From an uncultured Collinsella sp. (lineage in GTDB: Bacteria; Actinomycetota; Coriobacteriia; Coriobacteriales; Coriobacteriaceae), in the NCBI GenBank assembly GCA_900541015.1, contig UQIB01000035.1:1-19397 (forward strand): a stretch of DNA of 19,397 bases, given 5' to 3'. The position numbers were made by a program, and so were the translations under genes. How positions within the stretch are numbered: the first letter of the stretch is position 1; each line of letters opens with the position of its first letter. Shown here one piece after another: positions 7,500 through 14,974 of the stretch. Below the pieces are notes generated by a model that saw only the letters and a program-made list of their open reading frames with translations, was not told the DNA's origin and made no database searches.

Positions 7500-7534
7500 G
7501 GGCGGCGGATCCGATTGGGTCCGCCGCCCTTTTT
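7500..7534 (+). terminator. Rho-independent terminator of clpB
   Basis: GGGCGGCGGA at 7500-7509 pairs with TCCGCCGCCC at 7520-7529. The stem extends inward to 13 pairs with a GATT loop and is followed by TTTTT at 7530-7534. It lies about 50 bases after the clpB stop. Confidence 0.93.
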
Positions 7535-7586
7535 CGTGCGACAATCGATGGTGTTGAACGTGAGTACATGACAAGGAGATATACAG

Positions 7587-7781
7587 ATGAACGTCGAGAT
7601 CAAGACGAACACGCCGGCGACTAACGCCGCGTCCGCCGCACCGAAGGCTTCTCCCAAACCGGCACCCAAGCCGCGCGACCCCTATATCCGTGCCGAGAAC
7701 GAGGACGATGACGGTTACGATCCCTACAGCGATCGCCGCCCCGAGCGCGAGCCAATGTTCGAAGCCGACCCGTGGCGCTGA
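7587..7781 (+). CDS. Small acidic/proline-rich protein, unknown function
   Basis: A 64-aa ORF is preceded by AAGGAG eight bases before its ATG, a better ribosome binding site than random ORFs here have. The first half is Ala/Pro/Lys-rich (ASPKPAPKPRDPY). The second half is strongly acidic with repeated Asp-Pro-Tyr/Trp pieces (RDPYIR, YDPYSD, ADPWR). There are no cysteines and no membrane segment, so it is probably disordered and cytoplasmic. No family was recognised. It begins about 50 bases after the clpB terminator, so it needs its own promoter, which I could not define. It may be a lineage-specific small protein. Confidence 0.65.
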   Translation: MNVEIKTNTPATNAASAAPKASPKPAPKPRDPYIRAENEDDDGYDPYSDRRPEREPMFEADPWR

Positions 7782-7794
7782 GTAATTAATTTGG

Positions 7795-7839
7795 GTGTCG
7801 TGGGCTGCTGGTCTTGGACCTTGATGCTCGGCAACAGTA
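7795..7839 (-). pseudogene. Degenerate copy of the 3' end of the neighbouring membrane-protein gene
   Basis: Bases 7795-7839 align without gaps to 8001-8045, at about 75% identity by eye. The latter holds the last codons, stop and trailer of the 8014-9510 gene. On the minus strand the copy reads LLPSIKVQD against LLPSIKAQD in the intact gene, and the TAG stop has become CAG. Only this tail is recognisable, so it is a remnant and not a gene. Confidence 0.55.
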
Positions 7840-7840
7840 A

Positions 7841-7898
7841 AACTTGATTTTCTATTAATCAAGTTGCACGTAATCTTGCTTTCCAGCTAATCAAGATT
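7841..7898. repeat. Two small inverted repeats in tandem
   Basis: AACTTGATT at 7841-7849 is complementary to AATCAAGTT at 7857-7865. AATCTTG at 7872-7878 is complementary to CAAGATT at 7892-7898. ATCAAG or its complement recurs in both. They lie between the duplicated gene end and the larger inverted repeat, and no coding role is visible. Confidence 0.6.
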
Positions 7899-7902
7899 TG
7901 AG

Positions 7903-7981
7903 ACGGGGCTTTTTTAGCTGCCCCTGATGCTGGTTCGACCTCGCTGTCGGGTAGAACAGAGAGTAGCTAAAAGAGCCCCGT
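7903..7981. repeat. Inverted repeat with 17-bp arms
   Basis: The arm 7903-7919 (ACGGGGC, T-run, AGCT) pairs with 7965-7981 with one mismatch around a 45-base centre that contains a weaker GTTC/GAAC pairing. It ends 32 bases before the stop of the convergent minus-strand gene. It may act as a bidirectional transcription end between the 64-aa gene and that gene, or be a small dispersed element. The T-runs lie inside the arms, unlike a standard terminator. Confidence 0.6.
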
Positions 7982-8013
7982 CCCAAAAAGACTGCTCTGA
8001 GTGTTGCGGGCGG

Positions 8014-9510
8014 CTAGTCCTGGGCTTTGATGCTCGGCAGGAGAATCTGGGCGAGGTAGTCGGTCTCGAGTTTGGTCGCGGCGTCGGCCTTGCCGTCTTT
8101 GCCGACCAGCACGTTCTTGATCTGGCTATAGGTATAGCGGTTGCCGGTCGTAAGCTCGACAAGCTCAACTGCAGTGTCCATGGGGTAGGTCGACACGGGG
8201 TCTTGCGTGCGTCCGTTGATGGTCTGGGGCACCACGTACGGATAGACGGGGCCGCTGGCGTAGACGGTGTAGCCGTTGCCGAGGTTTGCCGCACCCAAAA
8301 CCGCGTCGCCCTCATCGGGCGTAAAGCTCTCGCCCTCGCGCACCGCGACGAGCGTCACGAGCGGTGTGTTGGTGTCGCCGTCCAGATAAATGCACAGCGT
8401 GCTGCCGTTTTGCCAGGTTGCGACCTTGCCATACCACTCAACTGGAATATCGAGCTGATACAGGTTCGTCGCCTTGTGTCGAGCATCGGCGTCGCGTGCC
8501 GCCTGCGCCTTGCGGGAGCTCACGGCGTTGGTTGCGGCGTCGCGTCGCGCGGTTGCCGCCTGCTGGAGTACCTTTGCGACCGCGGCGGAATTTACCCCGC
8601 CTTCCTCGGCGTACTTGGCGGCGGCATCGATCTGGTCGTCGGTTACCGTGTCGGCCGAAGGCACCTTGAGCTTAAAGGTAGCCTGGGCACTTAAATCCTG
8701 TCCATCGCTCTTAACGGTGACCTGCGTCTTGGTGGTCGGGACGGTATAGATGGTGCCGTCGGCCGCGATGGGGGAGGCAGCGATGGAGAGCGTGTAATCG
8801 CCGGGCATCAGTTTGATGCCGCGGCCGTGCTCGTCAACATAGAGCGTTTCGCTCACGGAGGAGCCGTCAGAATCCTGACCGCTCACCTGTACGGGAATCT
8901 TGGAGCCAGTGGAACAGTCGAGGCCCGCGGCATGCACTCCAATCTGCACTGACATCATCGTGTGGGCATTGGCGGCGACAGTGGCAGCCTGCTCTTGCTG
9001 ATATCCGTTCCAAGCGGCATATCCTGCGCCGCCGGCAACAAGTGCGACGGCAACGACGCCGGCAACCATCAAATTGCGGCGCTTGGGCGACATCTTGCGA
9101 TGGCGAACCTCGGCCTCGCGTGCCGAGGGAACGGACGGCAGAGGAATATCACCCATGGCGATGGTCTCGTCGACGGCCGGCGCAGAACCCAGGCCAGGAA
9201 GCTCGCGGGTCAGCGAATCCTCGGCCGGCAAGCTGTCGAGCAAGACGGTTTCCTCGCCCGTGTCGGATTCGGGCTGGTTGCCGGCCTCGCTTTCGGTGTC
9301 TTCGTGATCTGCCTCATCTTCGGTAGGCTCGACGTCGTCTGCATCCTGATCATCGGACTGCGCCTCGGCTTCCGGCTCATCCTGCACATCGACGCCCGAA
9401 TCGTCAAACGCAATCTCATCGAGTGAAATTCGGTCTAAGCTCTCCAAGGCCTCAGCGCAAGCTTCTGCATCTTGGGCCGCATCCTCTTGGCCCATCGTCT
9501 CATCTTTCAT
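8014..9510 (-). CDS. Acidic single-pass membrane protein, unknown function
   Basis: The 498-aa product has three parts. Residues 1-135 are highly acidic and low in complexity (many Asp, Glu, Gln, Ser) and probably disordered in the cytoplasm. A basic stop (RHRKMSPKRRN) precedes one membrane segment at about 147-167 (VAGVVAVALVAGGAGYAAW). The outer part has a beta-rich region at about 185-285, where LMPGDYTLSI resembles peptidase-regulatory or prealbumin-like repeats. An alanine-rich helical stretch follows at about 290-348, then a final mixed domain ending LLPSIKAQD. No catalytic motif was recognised. The topology recalls surface or cell-envelope regulators of high-GC Gram-positives, but that is inference. 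The start at 9510 follows GGGGGA three bases upstream. Longer upstream reading lacks a ribosome binding site. The gene is transcribed alone, leftward. Confidence 0.85.
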   Translation of the reverse strand: MKDETMGQEDAAQDAEACAEALESLDRISLDEIAFDDSGVDVQDEPEAEAQSDDQDADDVEPTEDEADHEDTESEAGNQPESDTGEETVLLDSLPAEDSLTRELPGLGSAPAVDETIAMGDIPLPSVPSAREAEVRHRKMSPKRRNLMVAGVVAVALVAGGAGYAAWNGYQQEQAATVAANAHTMMSVQIGVHAAGLDCSTGSKIPVQVSGQDSDGSSVSETLYVDEHGRGIKLMPGDYTLSIAASPIAADGTIYTVPTTKTQVTVKSDGQDLSAQATFKLKVPSADTVTDDQIDAAAKYAEEGGVNSAAVAKVLQQAATARRDAATNAVSSRKAQAARDADARHKATNLYQLDIPVEWYGKVATWQNGSTLCIYLDGDTNTPLVTLVAVREGESFTPDEGDAVLGAANLGNGYTVYASGPVYPYVVPQTINGRTQDPVSTYPMDTAVELVELTTGNRYTYSQIKNVLVGKDGKADAATKLETDYLAQILLPSIKAQD

Positions 9511-9637
9511 ACATCCCCCAAGCTCAATATCGGGACAACACTGTACCCAAAAACGGGACCCCATAGAGCCGCCGCATGATTTGAAATCCGATTTTATATA
9601 TGCGCATGTTTTTGAATAGATGAATAAGACGCAACGA

Positions 9638-9678
9638 CAAAAGCCCCCGAAAAGCGAGCGAAACGCTTTTCGGGGGCT
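9638..9678 (-). terminator. Rho-independent terminator of the DUF5692-like gene
   Basis: AGCCCCCGAAAAGCG at 9642-9656 pairs perfectly over 15 bases with 9664-9678 around a seven-base loop. On the minus strand the stem is followed by TTTT (9641-9638). It lies 66 bases beyond the stop of the minus-strand membrane gene and before the start region of the next minus-strand gene. Confidence 0.85.
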
Positions 9679-9743
9679 CTGAGAGACATTGGATTGAAAC
9701 TGGCAGGCGGGCCTATGTCCAAGTGCCAACAGCGACCAGCACG

Positions 9744-10751
9744 TTACTCGGCGTGAGCGTAATCAACCTTGGCGCGGCGGGCGGTAGCCTTCTCCCAATC
9801 GCTGGTGCCCTCAAAGACATCCTGCTTGTAGGGATTGCGGCCGAGCTTCTTGGCGCGGTAGGCGATGTAGATGATCGCGGCGACGTTGGCGACCAGTGCG
9901 GCGATCGAGACCGCGGTAGCGGCGCTGGGGTCGAGCGTGGAGTGGGTCACAAAGATGGACTCCTCCTGGAAGTACGGGAACACCTGGGCAAACATGCACC
10001 AAATGGCCAGCGTAAAGGCGCGGTTCTGGATCCAGCCGCCCTTGTTCCAGATAAAGGCGGCGACGGTGGGCGCCAGCAGCAGCGCAAAGCCGCAGAACCA
10101 GGAGTGGGTGGGCAGGCAGTTGTAGGTGTAGCAGAAGTTCCAGATGTCGTAGGCGATGATGTAGACCCAGGTCATGTCGGGCCACAGCATGTCGGTCTTA
10201 TCCTCGGAGGCGTAGACGCTCCACCAACCGGTCATGCAGAAGATGTTGATGATACCGGCGATGCCGTTGAACACGTTGTTCCAGCCGGCCAGCTGCGTAG
10301 CACCTTCGGAGGTGACCCAGGTGGACTCGCCCAGGACAAAGAAGTGATAGGCGCTCTCGAAGTCGGACACGACGGCGATCATGATGTTGATGGCGACGAT
10401 CACAAACGGCCACGCGCGGAACCAGTGCGCCTTGCCGATCTTGCCCCACTGATACTTAATGGCGATGAAGCCCCAACAACCGGCCAACGCCGCGTAGACC
10501 TTGGCGTAGTGGAACCAGCTGTTCTGGTACACATGGGTGGGGTTGGTGAGCGCCCACTCGGCGCCCTGCGAAACGCCGATGGCGATGGCGACGCAGTAGA
10601 TGGTCATGGCCAGCGGGGCCACGCCAAAGATGATGGCCGCGCCGAGCTTGGTGCGGCGGCCGACCTCGTTGAGCACGATCAGGCCGATAAAGACCATGGC
10701 CCAGCCGACCCAGTGGATAAGGGTATCGCTACCCCAAACATCGAACAGCAT
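9744..10751 (-). CDS. Polytopic membrane protein, DUF5692-like
   Basis: A 335-aa integral membrane protein with about nine hydrophobic segments, roughly at residues 11-29, 37-60, 83-100, 111-130, 155-177, 192-211, 218-236, 245-261 and 276-298. It is rich in Trp and aromatic residues, with WFHYAKVYAALAGCWGF near 79-94, which recalls DUF5692. The family assignment is from memory and not searched. No transport or catalytic motif is identifiable. Start 10751 has AAGGAG seven bases upstream. It is co-oriented with the tetR gene upstream (63-base gap) and ends at a strong terminator, so tetR and this gene are probably one transcript. By analogy with other TetR pairs it may be a regulated membrane component, but its substrate or role is unknown. 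Confidence 0.85.
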   Translation of the reverse strand: MLFDVWGSDTLIHWVGWAMVFIGLIVLNEVGRRTKLGAAIIFGVAPLAMTIYCVAIAIGVSQGAEWALTNPTHVYQNSWFHYAKVYAALAGCWGFIAIKYQWGKIGKAHWFRAWPFVIVAINIMIAVVSDFESAYHFFVLGESTWVTSEGATQLAGWNNVFNGIAGIINIFCMTGWWSVYASEDKTDMLWPDMTWVYIIAYDIWNFCYTYNCLPTHSWFCGFALLLAPTVAAFIWNKGGWIQNRAFTLAIWCMFAQVFPYFQEESIFVTHSTLDPSAATAVSIAALVANVAAIIYIAYRAKKLGRNPYKQDVFEGTSDWEKATARRAKVDYAHAE

Positions 10752-10814
10752 GCTGCTCTCCTTTCACAAGCCCGCGGCCCCTCTTCCGATCGCGGGTAGT
10801 TTGGCCAAATGTCG

Positions 10815-11477
10815 TCAGTTCTGGGGCTTGCGCTCCGGATACTTGGCGGTATAGCCCTCGATGTGGAGTGTCGAGGCGATGATTTCCTTGACCGTCTCGT
10901 CGGGCACATTGGGGTGCGTGCGGATATACATCAACAACCCCATGATGAGGGTGTAGAACGTTTCGTAGACATGGTCGATTCGCAGCTCGTGATAGGCGAC
11001 AAAATCCACCACGGTGGTGTCGCAGATATACTGCGCCACGCGCTGGACCACGTTGTGCAAAAAGCCGCCGTAGAGCGCGCCGCTGCTCGAGGTGAGCGTG
11101 CTCGGCAGCTCGTGGCCGCTGGCGACCAGGCGCTTAAAGAGTGGGGCGACAGTGTCGAGCGCGCCCTCGATGTCGCCAACCGTGCGGCTGGCATTCCACT
11201 GCTCGAGCTCGGTAATGAACCCGTCGATCGCCTCGTCCATAACGGCGGTGACGGCGGCGTCCATGTCGGCGAAGTAGTGGTAGAACAGCGAGCGCGTGCA
11301 GCCGGCTCGCTTGGTCACGGCCGAGACAGATAGATGCGACACTCCCAGCTCGGAACTCACGGCGCGCACGGCGGCGAGGATCTCGCGACGGCGTTCGTCG
11401 CCCGTCAAGCGCTTTGCCGCGCTATCGGATGCAAGAGTGGCGTCGGCCACAGGGATATCTACGTACGTGTCGCTCAT
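10815..11477 (-). CDS. TetR/AcrR-family transcriptional regulator
   Basis: From ATG 11477 the protein has 220 aa, typical for TetR. The N-terminal DNA-binding domain is clear at about residues 27-73: RRREILAAVRAVSSELG, then the helix-turn-helix HLSVSAVTKRAGCTRSLFYHYFADMDA. The C-terminal ligand-binding and dimerisation domain is helical and not assignable to a ligand class. AGGCGG lies seven bases before ATG 11477. The in-frame ATG at 11495 has a poorer site and would add six residues. It is divergent from the large flavoprotein gene, and two palindromes in the shared 190-base region are its probable operators. It therefore likely represses itself, the membrane gene behind it and perhaps the flavoprotein gene. 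Confidence 0.92.
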   Translation of the reverse strand: MSDTYVDIPVADATLASDSAAKRLTGDERRREILAAVRAVSSELGVSHLSVSAVTKRAGCTRSLFYHYFADMDAAVTAVMDEAIDGFITELEQWNASRTVGDIEGALDTVAPLFKRLVASGHELPSTLTSSSGALYGGFLHNVVQRVAQYICDTTVVDFVAYHELRIDHVYETFYTLIMGLLMYIRTHPNVPDETVKEIIASTLHIEGYTAKYPERKPQN

Positions 11478-11536
11478 GCGCTGGCCGCCTTTCATCCGCT
11501 TTTGCCTAACCGTTCGCCTAACAGTCTTGAATATTG

Positions 11537-11551
11537 TTGACGGTTCGTCAA
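11537..11551. promoter_or_regulatory. Candidate TetR operator 1
   Basis: TTGACGGTTCGTCAA is a perfect palindrome with 6-bp arms and a 3-base centre. It lies between tetR and the divergent flavoprotein gene, 23 bp centre-to-centre from a second site of the same design. A -10-like TACTAT sits between the two (11552-11557). Operator function is inferred from position and symmetry. Confidence 0.65.
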
Positions 11552-11559
11552 TACTATTT

Positions 11560-11574
11560 TTGACACAATGTCAA
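11560..11574. promoter_or_regulatory. Candidate TetR operator 2
   Basis: TTGACACAATGTCAA is a second perfect 6-3-6 palindrome sharing TTGAC/GTCAA with operator 1. It also contains a consensus-like -35 hexamer TTGACA on both strands, so a bound dimer could block promoters in either direction. Exact promoters could not be assigned because no good -10 was found at standard spacing. Confidence 0.65.
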
Positions 11575-11667
11575 CAATGGCGGGTGAGCGGCATGGAGGC
11601 GTGCCCGCCCTGCAAAAAAAGAGGGGCGCTGCGGCCTCGTCGGGCTGCGGCAAGAGAAGGGACAACC

Positions 11668-14445
11668 ATGATTCTCAACGGACCGGGAATTAGCTATACC
11701 GAGCCCGATATCGGTTCGGAGTTCGTGCCGCCGCTGCCGGAGCATCCGCGCGAGGCCATCGTCAAGCTGTGCGAGCACTGCACCAACCGCCTGCTGCATC
11801 GCGATGAGCTGCTGGGCTACGAGTACTGGTCGTTTGCCGATGCCGCAACCGACGAGCAGGCCGAAGTGCTCTGCAAGATGAAGATGCGCCGTCCCTATAC
11901 GCTGCCCGAGATGGTCAAGCTCACCGGCATGCCCGAGGCCGATATCGAGAAGATGCTCGACGACATGAGCTACACGGGTCTGCTCGAGTACAACTGGGAA
12001 AACCCCGAGCGCGCCAAGCAGTGGGTGTTGCCTATGCTGGTGCCGGGTTCTGCCGAGTTCCTCAACATGCGCGTGAGCCAGCTCGAGGAGCACCCAGTCT
12101 ACGCCAAGTTCTTTGAACAGGCGTCCAAGGGCCCGCTGTCCAAGGCCACGCCGATGGTGCCGCCCGGAGGCGCCGGTATCGGCATGCACGTCATTCCGGT
12201 CGAGAAGGCCATCGATGCTGCGAGCACGTCGGTGCCGATCGAGCACATCGAGCACTGGCTTGATAAATACGACGGCAAGTATGCCGCGAGCACCTGCAGC
12301 TGCCGCGCGAGCCGTCGCGTGATGGGTGAGGGCTGCGCCGACGACCCGGCAGATTGGTGCATCGCCGTGGGCGATATGGCCGACTACGTGGTCGAGACCG
12401 ACCGCGGCCATTATGTGACGCGTGAGGAGGTCTATGACATCTTGCGCCAGGCTGAGGACAACGGCTTTGTGCACCAGATCACCAATATCGACGGCGAGAA
12501 CAAGATCTTCGCCATCTGCAACTGCAACGTTAACGTGTGCTATGCCCTGCGCACCTCGCAGCTGTTCAACACGCCCAACCTGTCGCGCTCGGCCTATGTC
12601 GCCAAGGTCGAGAAGGACAAGTGCGTGGCCTGCGGTCGCTGCGTTGAGGTGTGCCCGGCCGGTGCCGCCAAGCTGGGTCAGAAGCTCTGCAGCAAAAAGG
12701 CGGGCGGACAGGTGCCCGAGTATCCGCGCCAGGAGCTGCCCGACGCCACCAATTGGGACCACACCAAGTGGTCGCCCAACTACCGCAACGACAACCGCAT
12801 CGAGACGCACGAGTCCGGCACCGCGCCCTGCAAGACGGCTTGTCCCGCGCATGTTGCCGTTCAGGGCTATTTGAAGCTCGCGGCTCAGGGTCGCTATGAC
12901 GAGGCGCTGGCACTCATTAAGCGCGAGAACCCGCTGCCCGCCATCTGCGGCCGCGTGTGCAACCGCCGCTGTGAGGATGCCTGCACCCGCGGCCGTGTGG
13001 ACGCCGCCGTGGCTATCGACGAGGTCAAGAAGTTCATCGCCCAGCGCGATCTGGACGCCGCGACCCGCTATATCCCGCCCGTGGTGACGCCGACGCGCGC
13101 TGGCGGCTTCGATCAGAAGATCGCCATCATCGGCGCCGGTCCGGCCGGCCTGTCCTGCGCCTTCTATTTGGCCGAGAAGGGCTACAAGCCCGTCGTGTTC
13201 GAGAAGAACGAGCGTCCGGGTGGCATGCTCACCTACGGTATCCCCAGCTTTAAGCTGCAGAAGGACGTCATTGAGGCCGAGGTCGAGGTTATTCGCCTGA
13301 TGGGTGCCGAGTTCCGCTATGGCGTGGAGGTCGGTCGCGATGTGACGCTCGACGAGCTGCGCGCGCAGGGCTTTAAGGCCTTCTACGTGGCCATTGGCTG
13401 CCAGGGCGGCCGCCTTGCCGGCATTCCGGGCGAGGACGCCGAGGACGTGACCGTGGCCGTTGACTTTTTGCGCGAGGTCAACAGCGGCAAGATTGATGCG
13501 CTGCCAGGCCGCACCATCGTGGTGGGCGGCGGCAACGTGGCTATCGACGTCGCGCGCAACGCCTGCCGTCTGGGTTCCGAGCACGTTGAGATGTTCTGTC
13601 TGGAGAGCGAGGCGCAGATGCCCGCCAGCGAGGAAGAGCGTCGCGAGGCCATCGAGGACGGCGCGCACATCAGCTGCGGTTGGGGCCCCAAGGAGGTTCA
13701 CCTGGACGAGGCCGGTCGCGTATGTGGCATTACCTTTAAGCGCTGCACGCGTGTCTTTGACGACGAGGGGCGTTTTGCGCCCGAGTACGACGAGAACGAC
13801 CTACGTCGTGTCGATGCCGACCGTGTCGTCATGTCGATCGGTCAGTCCATTGTGTGGGGCGACCTGCTGGCTGGCTCCAAGGTGGAGCTCGGCCGCGGCC
13901 AGGGTGCCCTTGCCGACCCCCAGACCTATCAGACCGCCGAGCCCGACATCTTTGTGGGCGGCGACGTCTACACCGGTCCGAGCTTTGCTATCGACGCCAT
14001 CGCTGCCGGTCACGAGGCCGCTGTCTCCATTCATCGCTTTGTGCAGCCGGGATCCACGCTCACTATCGGCCGCAACCAGCGCCGCTACACCGCGCTCGAC
14101 CGCGACGATGTCGTGATCGAGAGCTACGACAACGCGAGCCGCGAGGTTGCCCACGTGGACCGCGAGCGCGAGAAGGCCGCGCCGTTTAGCGAGTACGTCG
14201 AGACCTTTACCGAAGAGCAGGTGCGCGCCGAGACCGCCCGTTGCCTGGGTTGCGGTGCCTCGATCGTCGACCCCAACAAGTGCATCGGCTGCGGCCTGTG
14301 CACCACCAAGTGTGCGTTCGACGCCATCCATCTGGATCGCGACCGTCCCGAGTGCTCCACGATGGTCAAATACGAGCAAAAGCTCCCAAGCCTTGGTAAA
14401 TACGCGCTCAAGCGCGCCATCAAGATTAAATTTGGGAAGAAGTAA
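11668..14445 (+). CDS. Multi-domain Fe-S flavoprotein oxidoreductase (GltD-like core)
   Basis: From ATG 11668 (AAGGGA upstream) the product has 925 aa. Residues 1-300 form a module with a helix-turn-helix-like stretch (YTLPEMVKLTGMPEADIEKML, 77-97) and an unusual cysteine set (C210, C212, C223, C231, C284, C286, C291). A ferredoxin site follows: C319, C322, C325, C329. Then comes a GltD/dihydropyrimidine-dehydrogenase-type cysteine domain (C388, C392, C427, C431, C435, C439), an FAD fold (IIGAGPAG, 487-494), an NAD(P) fold (VVGGGNVAID, 618-627) and FVGGDVYTGPSFAIDAIAAG near 762-781. A C-terminal ferredoxin-like piece ends it (C859, C862, C872, C875, C878, C882). It should move electrons between NAD(P)H, FAD and several [4Fe-4S] clusters in the cytoplasm. 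The electron partner or substrate is unknown. It is divergent from tetR and followed by hypA. The upstream in-frame extension is not used. Confidence 0.9.
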   Translation: MILNGPGISYTEPDIGSEFVPPLPEHPREAIVKLCEHCTNRLLHRDELLGYEYWSFADAATDEQAEVLCKMKMRRPYTLPEMVKLTGMPEADIEKMLDDMSYTGLLEYNWENPERAKQWVLPMLVPGSAEFLNMRVSQLEEHPVYAKFFEQASKGPLSKATPMVPPGGAGIGMHVIPVEKAIDAASTSVPIEHIEHWLDKYDGKYAASTCSCRASRRVMGEGCADDPADWCIAVGDMADYVVETDRGHYVTREEVYDILRQAEDNGFVHQITNIDGENKIFAICNCNVNVCYALRTSQLFNTPNLSRSAYVAKVEKDKCVACGRCVEVCPAGAAKLGQKLCSKKAGGQVPEYPRQELPDATNWDHTKWSPNYRNDNRIETHESGTAPCKTACPAHVAVQGYLKLAAQGRYDEALALIKRENPLPAICGRVCNRRCEDACTRGRVDAAVAIDEVKKFIAQRDLDAATRYIPPVVTPTRAGGFDQKIAIIGAGPAGLSCAFYLAEKGYKPVVFEKNERPGGMLTYGIPSFKLQKDVIEAEVEVIRLMGAEFRYGVEVGRDVTLDELRAQGFKAFYVAIGCQGGRLAGIPGEDAEDVTVAVDFLREVNSGKIDALPGRTIVVGGGNVAIDVARNACRLGSEHVEMFCLESEAQMPASEEERREAIEDGAHISCGWGPKEVHLDEAGRVCGITFKRCTRVFDDEGRFAPEYDENDLRRVDADRVVMSIGQSIVWGDLLAGSKVELGRGQGALADPQTYQTAEPDIFVGGDVYTGPSFAIDAIAAGHEAAVSIHRFVQPGSTLTIGRNQRRYTALDRDDVVIESYDNASREVAHVDREREKAAPFSEYVETFTEEQVRAETARCLGCGASIVDPNKCIGCGLCTTKCAFDAIHLDRDRPECSTMVKYEQKLPSLGKYALKRAIKIKFGKK

Positions 14446-14461
14446 AAGAACCTAACAAGTA

Positions 14462-14488
14462 AGTGAGCGGCGCAGAGCGTCGCTCACT
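14462..14488 (+). terminator. Hairpin between the flavoprotein gene and hypA
   Basis: AGTGAGCGGCGC at 14462-14473 pairs with GCGTCGCTCACT at 14477-14488 (12 pairs with one G-T) around AGA. No T-run follows, so it is not a standard terminator. It could stabilise the upstream message or partly separate it from hypA. Confidence 0.4.
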
Positions 14489-14534
14489 GACGTTTGGCTG
14501 ACATCGCATCAACCATTGTTGAAAGGTATTCGCC

Positions 14535-14963
14535 TTGCATGAATTGGGAATCGTGTATCACATCATTCGCGATGTTGAGAACGTGGCGCGCGCTCATGGC
14601 GTGCGTCGCGTTTCGAGCGTGACGTTGCTGTTGGGCGAGGTCTCGGGCGTCGTTCCCGACTTGCTGCTCGACGCTTGGCGCTGGGCAGCAGATAAAAAGC
14701 CTATCGCGCAGGGTGCGGAGCTTATCGTGGAGCCCGTCGAGGCCGTGACACGTTGCGAGGCGTGCGGCTGCGACTACGCGACGGTCGAGCACGGCAAGAC
14801 CTGTCCCCATTGCGGTAGCGGCGAGACCTATTTGCTGCAGGGCCAAGAGGTCATGATCAAACAGATCGAGACCCCCGACGAGGACCCGGCAGGCGCTGCT
14901 CCTGATGGCCTCTCCGACGCCCCCGATGCCGTCGACGCCGCCAACCCCCTCCACATCGCCTAG
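14535..14963 (+). CDS. hypA: HypA/HybF nickel metallochaperone
   Basis: The 142-aa protein starts MHELGIVYHII, the hallmark of HypA, where His2 helps bind nickel. The zinc site is C74-x2-C77 and C90-x2-C93 (RCEACG and TCPHCG). HypA, with HypB, delivers nickel to [NiFe] hydrogenase precursors (in some bacteria also urease). The start is TTG at 14535 with AAAGG about eight bases upstream. It is chosen because it puts His directly after the initiator, as the family requires. The protein is longer than usual (about 115 aa): residues 112-142 form an acidic, Ala/Pro/Asp-rich tail without known function. It lies 89 bases after the flavoprotein gene on the same strand. No other hyp or hydrogenase gene is in the window. 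Confidence 0.93.
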   Translation: MHELGIVYHIIRDVENVARAHGVRRVSSVTLLLGEVSGVVPDLLLDAWRWAADKKPIAQGAELIVEPVEAVTRCEACGCDYATVEHGKTCPHCGSGETYLLQGQEVMIKQIETPDEDPAGAAPDGLSDAPDAVDAANPLHIA

Positions 14964-14974
14964 GATTCCCTATA

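Noticed and set aside
9723..10799. 358-aa open frame opposite the DUF5692-like gene
   Set aside because: The minus-strand frame encodes a well-formed polytopic membrane protein with a good ribosome binding site and terminator. The plus frame is a charged shadow.
11296..11667. N-terminal extension of the flavoprotein frame
   Set aside because: It overlaps the start of tetR and both palindromic operators. The ATG at 11668 has the ribosome binding site and begins the conserved-looking sequence.
11554..13701. 715-aa open frame antisense to the flavoprotein gene
   Set aside because: Opposite a gene with intact FAD, NAD(P) and Fe-S motifs; no motif of its own.
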